DNA from: Gammaproteobacteria bacterium
GTDB lineage: Bacteria; Pseudomonadota; Gammaproteobacteria; Thiohalomonadales; Thiohalomonadaceae
Length of the DNA: 46,445 nucleotides
Direction: 5' to 3'
Assembly (NCBI GenBank): GCA_015231435.1
Contig: JADGBN010000010.1
Coordinates: forward strand, 1 to 46,445
Below the pieces are notes generated by a model, which saw only the letters and a list, made by a program, of their open reading frames with translations, did not search any database and had not been told where the DNA came from. This document shows positions 8,473 through 16,022 of the stretch, piece after piece (the first letter of the stretch is position 1; each line of letters starts with the position of its first letter). Both the position numbers and the translations under genes were made by a program.

Positions 8473-9784
8473 CAAACGACTCATCCGGCTTGGATGCCAG
8501 TCGCGTCACCAGCAACTGATCAATTTTATAGTGGTCAATATCGACCACCTCAAATTTGTAGCCTGCATGGGTTACCGAATCGGTTCGTTTAGGAACCTTG
8601 CGCAACATATACATCATGAAACCAGCAATGGTTTCATATTGATCATCATCAGGAAAACGCTCAATTTCGAGAATCCGCTGCAGGTCGCCAATCACGGTTA
8701 ACCCCTCGACCAACCAAGAGTTCTCATCGCGCTGAATAATCTGCTCTTCATCAATCGCTACATGGTCATCCCCGAGAAGTGCCAGGGTAATATCGTTTAG
8801 GGTAATCAGACCGACCACCAGTGCGTACTCATTAATAATGAGGGCAAAGCTTTCTCGCGCGGCTTTAAACTGCGCCATAATTTCCGCAAGGGAGAGACTC
8901 TCGGGAAGAATTAAGGCGTTACGCAACAGACCATCGCCATCCTCACGCAACACAATCGCCTTTCCCTGCAACAGGTGGCAGAGAATATCCTGCGCATCGA
9001 CATAGCCTATCACCTGATCAATCGCCCCCATACAGACCGGATATTTGGCATGGGGATTACCAATAATTTTCGTTCGGATACTCTCCTCACTCTCACCCCG
9101 CTCAATCCAGACAATCGACTCCCGCGTCGTCATGCTTGAGGGGGCGTTACGCTCCTCCAGCTCAAAAATATTTTCAATTAAACGTCGCTCATGCGCGGCC
9201 ACCTCGCCGGTCAGAGCACCCGCGTTGGTCATCGCGATAATATCAGCGGCAGTAATGTCATTAATCTGGGTCTGGGGGAAACCCAACAGGCGAATCACCT
9301 GATTGGCAATGCCGTTTAAGAGAAAGATCAGGGGTCGAAAAATCAGTATCGTCCAGCGAATCGGGCGAATGACGCGCAGCGCAAGACGCTCTGAAATTAC
9401 CATAGCGATCCGCTTGGGGATCAGATCTGCCAAGAGAATGAAGGCGACGGTCACCCCCGCAAAAGAGCTTAACGAGGCGAGGCTGGCGGCACGCTCATCA
9501 TCCAGCCATTGACCATAAAAAAGGGTAAGCGAGGGGGTATAGACACTTTCACCGATCACCCCGGCAAAAATCGCCACCACATTCAGGGCGATTTGCACGG
9601 TGGTAAAAAAATGGCCCGGCTGCGCCAGCAGTTCGAGTACCATCCCTGCCCGCGGATCGCCTTCATCGCGCAACTGCACCAACCTAATTTTACGACTGGC
9701 AGCAAGCGATATCTCCGCGCTGGAGAAGAAGGCGCTAATAAAAATTAACATAAAAATCAAAACCGTACTTGTCAATAAATCCAT
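8447..9784 (-). CDS. paeA: PaeA (YtfL)-type CNNM/CorC family transporter
   Basis: An inner-membrane protein of the HlyC/CorC (CNNM) family. E. coli PaeA, formerly YtfL, is linked to cadaverine and putrescine export. It has an N-terminal CNNM membrane domain (residues about 1-190, including FFSSAEISLAASRKIRL and LADLIPKRIAM), a CBS pair (about 205-340) and a C-terminal CorC/HlyC domain (about 350-435, ending YKIDQLLVTRL). Length of 445 residues matches the roughly 447 of E. coli YtfL, and long stretches such as GGFMMYMLRKVPKRTDSV are nearly the same, so I am fairly confident of the orthology. It is divergent from the bax-like gene; a MITE lies just upstream of its start. Confidence 0.85.
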   Translation of the reverse strand: MDLLTSTVLIFMLIFISAFFSSAEISLAASRKIRLVQLRDEGDPRAGMVLELLAQPGHFFTTVQIALNVVAIFAGVIGESVYTPSLTLFYGQWLDDERAASLASLSSFAGVTVAFILLADLIPKRIAMVISERLALRVIRPIRWTILIFRPLIFLLNGIANQVIRLLGFPQTQINDITAADIIAMTNAGALTGEVAAHERRLIENIFELEERNAPSSMTTRESIVWIERGESEESIRTKIIGNPHAKYPVCMGAIDQVIGYVDAQDILCHLLQGKAIVLREDGDGLLRNALILPESLSLAEIMAQFKAARESFALIINEYALVVGLITLNDITLALLGDDHVAIDEEQIIQRDENSWLVEGLTVIGDLQRILEIERFPDDDQYETIAGFMMYMLRKVPKRTDSVTHAGYKFEVVDIDHYKIDQLLVTRLASKPDESFVSRAISEL

Positions 9785-9807
9785 GTTCAGGGTATCCGCA
9801 GTGAGCC

Positions 9808-9899
9808 CAATGCCATTAAGATAAGGGTGTCCACTGCCCGCTTACCGGGTCTCGGCAAGCGGGTGGTGGAGATCCTCAGGCTTAACTTAATGGCATTGA
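9808..9899. mobile_element. 92-bp palindromic MITE with 9-bp target duplication
   Basis: A perfect 13-bp terminal inverted repeat CAATGCCATTAAG (9808-9820) pairs with CTTAATGGCATTG (9886-9898). Inside, TCCACTGCCCGCTTACCG and CGGCAAGCGGGTGGTGGA form a long hairpin. The element is flanked by the direct repeat CAGTGAGCC at 9799-9807 and 9900-9908, a clear 9-bp target-site duplication. It has no coding capacity. It sits about 25 bp from the paeA start and about 140 bp from the bax-like start, so it may affect expression of either. The parent transposon is unknown. Confidence 0.8.
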
Positions 9900-10039
9900 C
9901 AGTGAGCCAGATAAGTTACACGCCATGGGTACAGTATAACCATTTTTTTTATAGGTCGATAAGTAATCTGAATAGGTAGATTTATTAGCCTTTGCTAATA
10001 TCACCAATATCCTACTAAACAGAGCGTTGAAAAAATTTG

Positions 10040-11011
10040 ATGACCTACCGTGATACAACCTTTTTTCTCGGCTCAGCCGTATTAATTCTGCAGTTAGGGG
10101 CGACCATTCATTTTGAGAACGGCTTGACGCCACTCAACTTTGATGCCGACAGCAGTCGCCTCTTCGCGCAGCGCATCACAAATGAGACCGACCCAACCGA
10201 TTCAACTCACAGTTTTGACTGGCAGAAAAAGGCGCACCAACCGATCACCGGACTCACCCTCTACCCTGAACCCGCTGCAGAGAGTGATGCGGATCGCGCT
10301 GATGATCGTGAGGCTATCGTGAGCCGCAAAGAGTTCTTTTTCAAAAAAATATCCCCGTTGGTGCACCGCGTAAACAGCTCCTTAACCGCTGACCGCAGTC
10401 GTCTGCTGCGTCTAATTACCGCGCTTGAGCAGGATGAGATACTGCAAAAAAGGGATCAGCGCTGGCTGGCCACCCTTGCTGAAAACTATCGCGTTAGCAA
10501 AGATCCCCTCACCAGCATTGATGCCCGCGATGAACTCCTCTCCCGCGTTGATATTATCCCTGTCGATTTAGCCCTGGCGCAGGCAGCACTGGAGTCCGCC
10601 TGGGGCAAGTCACGCTTTGTGCTTGAGGGCAATAACCTTTTTGGTGTGATTGCCAACGACCCTGCTCAAGGTATCGGGCAGCAAAAACGCTCCGGCGAAG
10701 AGCGCCAGTATTTCCGTAAATTCAGCTCGTTACAGGACTCTATTGCCAACTACATCCTGTTGCTCAATAGCCACCCTGCCTACGAGCCGCTACGCCAGAT
10801 TCGTCAGGAGCTGCGTGCCAACTATCAACCGCTTAACGGCGAACAACTGGCAGAGGGGTTAATTAAATACTCCATAAAAGGTCAGGACTATATTAATCAA
10901 GTGCAACAGATGATTAGCTATAACCGCCTTGATCGCTTCCGCTACACACCGCACCACGCTATCGCCAATAACCAGCGTAGCAAGCCGGGTGATCCGGCCT
11001 CTGACGCCTAA
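10040..11011 (+). CDS. Bax-like glucosaminidase-domain protein
   Basis: A likely cell-envelope N-acetylglucosaminidase related to E. coli Bax and the FlgJ/Atl glucosaminidase domain, which cuts peptidoglycan glycan strands. An N-terminal hydrophobic segment (about residues 6-24) looks like a signal peptide or anchor. A low-complexity linker follows to about residue 100, and the catalytic domain occupies about 150-300, with the family block AQAALESAWGKSRF and its glutamate, then NNLFGV and later LINYSI-like features. The end is short of extra domains. ATG 10040 is chosen; the track begins one codon earlier at TTG. Only a weak GAGCG precedes it. It stands alone, divergent from paeA. Confidence 0.8.
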   Translation: MTYRDTTFFLGSAVLILQLGATIHFENGLTPLNFDADSSRLFAQRITNETDPTDSTHSFDWQKKAHQPITGLTLYPEPAAESDADRADDREAIVSRKEFFFKKISPLVHRVNSSLTADRSRLLRLITALEQDEILQKRDQRWLATLAENYRVSKDPLTSIDARDELLSRVDIIPVDLALAQAALESAWGKSRFVLEGNNLFGVIANDPAQGIGQQKRSGEERQYFRKFSSLQDSIANYILLLNSHPAYEPLRQIRQELRANYQPLNGEQLAEGLIKYSIKGQDYINQVQQMISYNRLDRFRYTPHHAIANNQRSKPGDPASDA

Positions 11012-11179
11012 ACATCTGTCGTCACCATTTTCTTAACGGTGTCAATTACCTGCTTACGTGGAACTGCACGCATATCGCGAATACGATAATGCACCCGAAA
11101 ATTGAATCGGTGTGTCGTGGTGCAAGCGACGAACCACCAATAATTGGTGCACCATCAGAGCGATTGGAAGATTGCTGTT
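11012..11179 (-). other. Short open remnant on the minus strand
   Basis: Just beyond the bax-like gene, the minus strand has an open stretch of roughly 40 codons ending at a TAG near 11011, reading HRFNFRVHYRIRDMRAVPRK and on to VIDTVKKMV. It has protein-like composition but no recognisable start, and competing frames are also open. It may be the tail of a lost gene. I see nothing else in this stretch. Confidence 0.2.
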
Positions 11180-11470
11180 ATGTGGCAAGATCCGATCGTT
11201 GAGGAGAGACGCAAACTACGCGACTCTTACGCTGCGGAACACCTGCAGGACATCAAGGCAATTTTTAGGGATACACACGACGTCAGCAGTTCACTACCCG
11301 TCAAGTGGTTTCGTTGCCAGCGCGCAAGCCTATACCCTTTCTACTTGAAATTGCAGGGTCGTTGCACCAAAGGCCAAGCTGCGCACGCTGCAGTCGCTCA
11401 CCCCAATCACTTAGGTTGTCTAAGCTCATGGGGATTCGCGACTTTGCCGCCTACCTGCATTTCCAAGTAG
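11180..11470 (+). pseudogene. Antitoxin-like small ORF whose 3-prime end is an ERIC repeat
   Basis: From ATG 11180 the first 50 codons read MWQDPIVEERRKLRDSYAAE and on through DIKAIFRD. This resembles a widespread family of small proteins beginning M-W-x-D-P-I-V-E-E, often seen in toxin-antitoxin neighbourhoods; assignment is by memory only. At 11331 the frame runs into ERIC-like copy B, so the remaining 46 residues are repeat-encoded and the native C-terminus has probably been displaced. No partner gene is visible. It may be a remnant, or still functional if the native end was only a few residues longer. Confidence 0.45.
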
Positions 11471-11480
11471 TTTGGGTATA
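11331..11480. repeat. ERIC-like palindromic repeat, copy B
   Basis: A 150-bp element from TATACCC to GGGTATA, the longest copy in the window. It shares with copy C the segment TTGCACCAAAGGC...GCTGCGCACGC that copy A lacks, followed by the common core CAGTCGCTCACCCCAATCAC and CTCATGGGGATTCGCGAC. It overlaps the end of the antitoxin-like ORF. From 11481 to 11626 I see no gene. Confidence 0.85.
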
Positions 11481-11626
11481 CACAGTGGCCGCCTTCTGCC
11501 TAACAAAAAAATCGAGCATGCTAATGAATGGGTGGTGCCGTCCTTTTACGGATGCCCATCGGTTCAAAGGCATGGCTTGATCATCTGGGAATAAGTAGTG
11601 AGATAATTAGTGTATTTAATAAACTG

Positions 11627-12355
11627 TCATCGCGATTTCGCTGTAATTTCGAGTCTGCGCTCAATATAGAATGAATAACCGTACTCTCCTTCCGCTAGCG
11701 CTATATGTTTTGAGCCTGTACATTTGCATAAATATTCAATCTCGTTGACAGAGCCCGGTTCTATCGTAACGATTTCTAGTATTTCCCCCACGGCTAAGCG
11801 ACGCAGTGAGCGGGCAGTATGCACTAACGGAAGCGGACACCCCATGCGTCTAGCATCAAGAGAATCTGCTATCTGCGGGTGTTTTGGCGCGTTGGGTAAC
11901 GCTCTGCCAAAGCTGTGATTTTCCAATTTTGCTGATGTCATTTTATTAAACGCAAGCTGTGCAGCATCCATTGTTGAGATTACCCAACTTGGCGCGGGTG
12001 TATTGCCATAGATATTGCACATGGAGGTAAGATATTTGGGATCAAACACACGAATTAATGTTGGTTCTGTTAATGAGTCAGCGAATGCGATCCCACAGTA
12101 GTCACGCGGATGTGATTGTCGAAGGTAGTCTTTAAGTGCTGTTAAAGCAGAGCTGATGTCACCACTGGTATTGACATCATTGCGCCGATTATAACCAGCG
12201 GTAGAGGCATCATTATTATGAAAATACCATTGGATATTATCCGAATGCTGTATGGCATACCAAATCTGATCAAGCGTATCCCAGTCAATGATACCGGCAA
12301 GCGTATCTGGCATTAACTCGATAGATTGAGTTGAGGTGGCGTTGTTTTTTAACAT
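11627..12355 (-). CDS. TusA-family sulfur carrier domain fused to an unknown N-terminal domain
   Basis: A 242-residue protein. The C-terminal 75 residues are a TusA/SirA-like domain: LDARRMGCPLPLVHTARSLR contains the CPxP motif whose cysteine carries persulfide, followed by LAVGEILEI and the EPGSVNEIEYLCKCTG block. TusA proteins relay sulfur for tRNA thiolation, molybdenum cofactor or sulfur oxidation. The first 165 residues are a domain I cannot name; it has an aromatic-rich start (IWYAIQHSDNIQWYF), then HPRDYCGIAFAD, VFDPKYL and PAPSWVIST. No signal peptide is visible. The gene is divergent from a LysR regulator, with an LTTR-type dyad between them, so that regulator probably controls it. 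Base composition is more AT-rich than neighbouring genes. Confidence 0.65.
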   Translation of the reverse strand: MLKNNATSTQSIELMPDTLAGIIDWDTLDQIWYAIQHSDNIQWYFHNNDASTAGYNRRNDVNTSGDISSALTALKDYLRQSHPRDYCGIAFADSLTEPTLIRVFDPKYLTSMCNIYGNTPAPSWVISTMDAAQLAFNKMTSAKLENHSFGRALPNAPKHPQIADSLDARRMGCPLPLVHTARSLRRLAVGEILEIVTIEPGSVNEIEYLCKCTGSKHIALAEGEYGYSFYIERRLEITAKSR

Positions 12356-12486
12356 CGTGCAACTCCTTACGATTACGGATCAAAAAATGGGTTACTAACG
12401 GTAATGAATAGCATGGAATTGCTCGTCATCTGGAAGCCTCTCTTGTCTGTAAGCCGAAGCGGCTTGTGCCAAGGAGTTCTATCCTA

Positions 12487-12511
12487 TATTATCTTCTAAT
12501 AATTGATAATA
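12487..12511. promoter_or_regulatory. LysR-type operator dyad
   Basis: The perfect inverted repeat TATTATC-N11-GATAATA lies in the gap between the divergent TusA-fusion and lysR-type genes. This is the T-N11-A arrangement typical of LysR-family binding sites. Its right half overlaps the predicted -35 of the lysR-type gene, suggesting autoregulation together with control of the divergent gene. Confidence 0.6.
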
Positions 12512-12531
12512 CATCGTTTTATTAATATAGT
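12503..12531 (+). promoter_or_regulatory. Sigma-70 promoter of the lysR-type gene
   Basis: TTGATA (12503-12508), a 17-bp spacer and TATAGT (12526-12531) give a near-consensus promoter about 27 bp before the start codon at 12558. It overlaps the LTTR-type dyad. Confidence 0.6.
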
Positions 12532-12557
12532 ATCTCTGGTTTATTGAGAATAGATTT

Positions 12558-13505
12558 ATGTTAGTCGAGAGCATTTCCGACTTGATGGTGTTTACCCGTG
12601 CGGTAAAGGAGGGCAGCCTCAGCGCGGCGGGACGTGAACTCGGCATCTCGCTTGCCGTTGCGAGCAAGCGGCTGCAACGCCTAGAAGAACAGCTTGGCGT
12701 ACGCCTGCTCAACCGTTCCACGCGCCAGCTCAGCCTGACCAATGAGGGGACAGAGTACTACCACTACTGCGTACGCATCCTCGCTGAACTGGAAGAAGGC
12801 GAGGAGATGGTGACACGGGGCAACAAGGAACCCAAGGGCAACCTTAAAGTTACTGTACCCGCAGCCTTTGGACGCTTGCATATCGCGCCGCTGGTGCCAG
12901 AGTTTCTAAAGCGTTACCCAGCCATCAGGCTTACCCTGCATCTCACAGACACTCTTGTGGATATCATCGACCAAGGTTACGATCTTGCAGTGCGTATCGG
13001 TGAATTGAAAGATTCGAGCCTCGTTGCCAAGTCAATTGGCCGGGATCGCAGAGTAGTCGTCGCCACACCCTCTTACCTAGCGAGTTACGGTTCACCCCGT
13101 TCACCGCTGGATCTGAGCACGCACAATGCCCTGCTGTTTGCCAGCACGGACCATTGGAGTTTCACCGGCCCGAACGGAGAGGATGTCAGCGTCAAAGTCA
13201 GTGGGAATCTGGATACCAACAATTGCGATGCCCTGCGTGAGGCGATCTACGCTGACCTAGGGCTGGCACTGCGCCCAATGTGGGATGTTTGGCAAGATCT
13301 GCATAGTGGCAAATTGATCCGACTGCTGCCCGACTATACGCCACCTGCCTATCCAATTAATGCGGTGTATCCAAGTCGGCGCCTAATGCCAAAGAAGACC
13401 AGGATATTCATCGATCACCTGCTAAAGCGATTTGGCCCTATCCCCTATTGGGATGATCTGGCTGGCCAAGCGCCATCCGATATCACATTGCCGATTCAAC
13501 CCTGA
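12558..13505 (+). CDS. LysR-family transcriptional regulator
   Basis: A DNA-binding regulator of 315 residues, of normal LysR length. The N-terminal winged helix-turn-helix (about residues 5-65) includes FTRAVKEGSLSAAGRELGIS and the strongly conserved LEEQLGVRLLNRSTRQLSLT. The substrate-binding domain follows from about residue 93 (GNLKVTVPAAFGRLHIAPLV). The wording matches the subgroup related to E. coli DmlR and YhjC. The inducer cannot be predicted. It is divergent from the TusA-fusion gene, with a dyad and a promoter in the 202-bp gap, which points to that gene as its main target. ATG 12558 is the natural start. Confidence 0.88.
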   Translation: MLVESISDLMVFTRAVKEGSLSAAGRELGISLAVASKRLQRLEEQLGVRLLNRSTRQLSLTNEGTEYYHYCVRILAELEEGEEMVTRGNKEPKGNLKVTVPAAFGRLHIAPLVPEFLKRYPAIRLTLHLTDTLVDIIDQGYDLAVRIGELKDSSLVAKSIGRDRRVVVATPSYLASYGSPRSPLDLSTHNALLFASTDHWSFTGPNGEDVSVKVSGNLDTNNCDALREAIYADLGLALRPMWDVWQDLHSGKLIRLLPDYTPPAYPINAVYPSRRLMPKKTRIFIDHLLKRFGPIPYWDDLAGQAPSDITLPIQP

Positions 13506-13632
13506 AATGCATAAATATTTTTTAAGGAATCTTTCCGTACAAAATCTCATAAAAATCAACAGAGTCAGGCTTATGGGACCCAAATTGGCACAGGAAATAA
13601 AAGAACAATATATTCTGAATTACTTGAAAACT

Positions 13633-13903
13633 TTAGTCTTGACAATCAACCAAAACAGCGTCACCTGCATTAAAGCTAAAGGTTAATCGCCAGTTACCGT
13701 TCACTTTAACCGACCAGTGGTTACGCAACGATCCTTCAAAGGGTACAAATCCAGCCAAGGATATTCATATCATCAACCTGATTCGCTTGATTCAGCTGTG
13801 CTAACTGCCGACTCAGTTTGGCGGCATGCTTAGCCTGAATTCCCGCAGTGACACCTAATTGAAAAAATTGTTGTAATCCTTTGCGACGAAAATTCTTTAT
13901 CAT
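13633..13903 (-). pseudogene. higB: Frameshifted HigB-type toxin gene
   Basis: This gene is missing from the ORF track because it is broken. From ATG 13903 the frame reads MIKNFRRKGLQQFFQLG and on to DDMNILGW, then stops after 55 codons. One base later the other frame continues GSLRNHWSVKVNGNWRLTFS to a TAA at 13633. Together they make about 89 residues of the HigB/RelE-like mRNA-cleaving toxin family. The total of 271 nt is one base too long, so a single-base insertion near 13749 explains it. No higA antitoxin follows. The rest of 13506-14018 shows only a small hairpin and no other convincing gene; the 84-residue track ORF across this area is unsupported. Confidence 0.75.
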
Positions 13904-13962
13904 TCCAATAGTTTAGTCTGTAGCGTGATGCTATACAATCTCAAGCATCAAAGATATCAGAC

Positions 13963-13995
13963 TCGATTGTTCTGGAAGAATACAAGAACAATCGA
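13963..13995. other. Perfect 11-bp hairpin upstream of pcnB
   Basis: TCGATTGTTCT and AGAACAATCGA form an uninterrupted 11-bp stem with an 11-nt loop. It lacks a T-tract on either side, so it is not a standard terminator. It may be a protein-binding operator or a small repeat. It lies about 25 bp before the predicted pcnB -35. Confidence 0.4.
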
Positions 13996-14018
13996 GACCC
14001 CTTCGTAGGCAAAACTGC

Positions 14019-14046
14019 TTGGGAGTTTTCCGTTTCATGCTAAAAT
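14019..14046 (+). promoter_or_regulatory. Candidate pcnB promoter adjoining the start codon
   Basis: TTGGGA, a 16-bp spacer and TAAAAT end 6 bp before ATG 14053. Transcription would start at or next to the ATG, giving a leaderless message, or the true start codon lies further inside. There is no Shine-Dalgarno at 14053. Confidence 0.4.
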
Positions 14047-14052
14047 GAGACC

Positions 14053-15468
14053 ATGTTTAACTGGATATCCTCAAAAATTAAAAGTACGCGCGCAGCCGTC
14101 CCCGACACGCCCCCATCCACGGTTAACGTTATGACTTCAGAACCCCCTGAATCGACTACTGCCCCGACGATTATTCCGCGCAATCAACACCCCATCTCCC
14201 GAAAAAATATTAGCGATAACGCACTTAAGGTGCTCTATCGCCTCCATAAGGCGGGTTATTCCGCCTATTTGGTGGGGGGGGCGGTGCGCGATCTGCTGCT
14301 TGACCGCCACCCGAAAGATTTTGATATCACCACGGATGCCAGTCCTGAAGAGGTTAAAAAGCTTTTTGGTAACTGCCGTCTGATTGGTCGCCGTTTTCGC
14401 CTCGCCCATGTGATTTATGGCCGTGATGTCATTGAGGTTGCCACCTTTCGCGGCGCCCATGATGAGGAGGATCAGCAGACCTCTGAACATGGCATGCTGC
14501 TGCGAGATAATGTCTATGGCACGCTGGCGGAGGATGCTTGGCGGCGCGACTTTCGCGTCAATGCCCTCTACTACAACATTGCCGACTTCTCGCTGGTGGA
14601 CTATACCGGCGGACTTGCCGACATTCACAGCAAAGAACTCAATGTCATTGGCGATCCGCGTGAGCGCTTTATGCATGATCCGGTACGGATGCTGCGTGCT
14701 GTCCGTTTTGCCGCCAAACTGGGCTTTACCATTGACCGTCACAGTGAAGAGGCGATCACCTCACAGGGCCATCTCTTAAAGGCGATTGCCCCGGCACGTC
14801 TTTATGATGAGGGGTTAAAACTCTTTCTCAGCGGCAATGGACTGCGCAGTTTCGAACTGTTACGGCACTACGGTCTCTTTGGCACGCTCTACCCCGAGGT
14901 GGATGCCCTGCTGAATCAGCCGGAGAGCGACAACCACCGCACCCTAATTGAAAACGCCTTTCGCAATAGCGATGCCCGCATCGCTGCCGATAAACCGGTC
15001 ACCCCCGCTTTTCTTCACGCCGCACTGCTCTGGGGCGTGGTACAACAGCAACTCCATAGCGAGCAGGGTCGCTATAACTCCCCTGTTGAAGCCCTGGAAC
15101 AGATTGGCGAACAGGTTGCAGGACGCCAACAGCGCTACACCTCCACCCCGCGCCGTTTTGTCTTTCAGGCACGGGAGATCTGGACAATGCAACAGCGCCT
15201 GCTACGCCAGCAACAGCGTTCCGCCATCCCGTTACTGCAGAACAAGCGCTTTCGTGCCGCCTATGACTTCCTGCTGCTGCGCGCCGAAAGTGGTGAACCC
15301 CTGCAACCCCTCGCTGACTGGTGGACCGCACTGCAAAGCGCCGATCCCACAGCACAACAGCAACTCTTTGCCAATCCCGCTGATAACCGCACCCCGCGTA
15401 GCCGTGGCCCGCGACGCCGCAAACGTAAACCTGCTGCAGTCACAGCTCCCGCAGACCCCTCAGATTAA
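14053..15468 (+). CDS. pcnB: Poly(A) polymerase I
   Basis: Adds 3-prime poly(A) tails to RNA and promotes its decay; cytoplasmic. The class II nucleotidyltransferase core starts near residue 65 with LVGGAVRDLLLDRHPKDFDIT, holding the GG and DxD catalytic motifs. RRFRLAHV and the RRDFRVNALYY block follow, then the RNA-binding domain. The C-terminal tail is arginine-rich (RGPRRRKRKP), as in other gammaproteobacterial PcnB. Length is 471 residues. The first about 45 residues before IPRNQHPISRKNIS are not conserved, so the start is uncertain. Translation of folK begins 2 bp after the stop, an arrangement conserved in many gammaproteobacteria. Confidence 0.92.
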   Translation: MFNWISSKIKSTRAAVPDTPPSTVNVMTSEPPESTTAPTIIPRNQHPISRKNISDNALKVLYRLHKAGYSAYLVGGAVRDLLLDRHPKDFDITTDASPEEVKKLFGNCRLIGRRFRLAHVIYGRDVIEVATFRGAHDEEDQQTSEHGMLLRDNVYGTLAEDAWRRDFRVNALYYNIADFSLVDYTGGLADIHSKELNVIGDPRERFMHDPVRMLRAVRFAAKLGFTIDRHSEEAITSQGHLLKAIAPARLYDEGLKLFLSGNGLRSFELLRHYGLFGTLYPEVDALLNQPESDNHRTLIENAFRNSDARIAADKPVTPAFLHAALLWGVVQQQLHSEQGRYNSPVEALEQIGEQVAGRQQRYTSTPRRFVFQAREIWTMQQRLLRQQQRSAIPLLQNKRFRAAYDFLLLRAESGEPLQPLADWWTALQSADPTAQQQLFANPADNRTPRSRGPRRRKRKPAAVTAPADPSD

Positions 15469-15470
15469 AT

Positions 15471-16022
15471 GTGGTCGGCAATGACGCCATCTTTATCGCC
15501 CTTGGCAGCAATCTTGCCGGCCCGCTGGGGCAACCCGCAACCCAAATTGAATTAGCGATTGCCGCTGTTGCGCGGCTCCTAGGCTGTACACTCACCGCAC
15601 GTTCGCAGCTCTACCGCTCCGCAGCGCTGCATCTCCCTTTACACAAGCGCAGTGAGCAACCCGACTATATTAATGCGGTGATTGCGGTTGAGAGCACCTT
15701 AAGCCCGCCTCTGCTGCTCGCCCAGCTGCAGGGCATCGAAGCCGCCTTTGCACGGCAACGCGGCCCGCAGCGCTGGAGTGCCCGCACTCTCGATTTAGAT
15801 CTGCTCAGTTATGCGCAGGAGCAGTACCAAAGCGACTACCTCACCTTGCCGCACCCCGAAATGAGCCAGCGATCATTTGTGCTTCTGCCGCTTTTCGAAA
15901 TTGCCCCCGACTACCGTCTGAGTAACGGTCTGAGCGTTCGTCAACAACTTAAGCTGCTACCGCCAAGCCGCTGCGAAATCATCACTGGCCAACACGCTGC
16001 ACAGTTAAATCGGCAGGTTTGA
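15471..16022 (+). CDS. folK: 2-amino-4-hydroxy-6-hydroxymethyldihydropteridine pyrophosphokinase
   Basis: Transfers pyrophosphate from ATP to hydroxymethyldihydropterin in folate synthesis, the step before dihydropteroate synthase (folP, also in this window). Signature features are IALGSNLAGP at the N-terminus, YRSAAL, and the metal- and ATP-binding RWSARTLDLDLLSY, then LPHPEMSQRSFVL. Length is 183 residues, slightly longer than E. coli HPPK (159). The start is GTG 15471, 2 bp after the pcnB stop, so translation is probably coupled. Its last 41 bp overlap the end of the MFS gene on the opposite strand. Confidence 0.9.
   Translation: MVGNDAIFIALGSNLAGPLGQPATQIELAIAAVARLLGCTLTARSQLYRSAALHLPLHKRSEQPDYINAVIAVESTLSPPLLLAQLQGIEAAFARQRGPQRWSARTLDLDLLSYAQEQYQSDYLTLPHPEMSQRSFVLLPLFEIAPDYRLSNGLSVRQQLKLLPPSRCEIITGQHAAQLNRQV

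Noticed and set aside
13432-13686. 84-residue plus-strand ORF after the LysR gene
   Set aside because: It overlaps the end of the regulator and runs antisense to the higB remnant; no recognisable domain.
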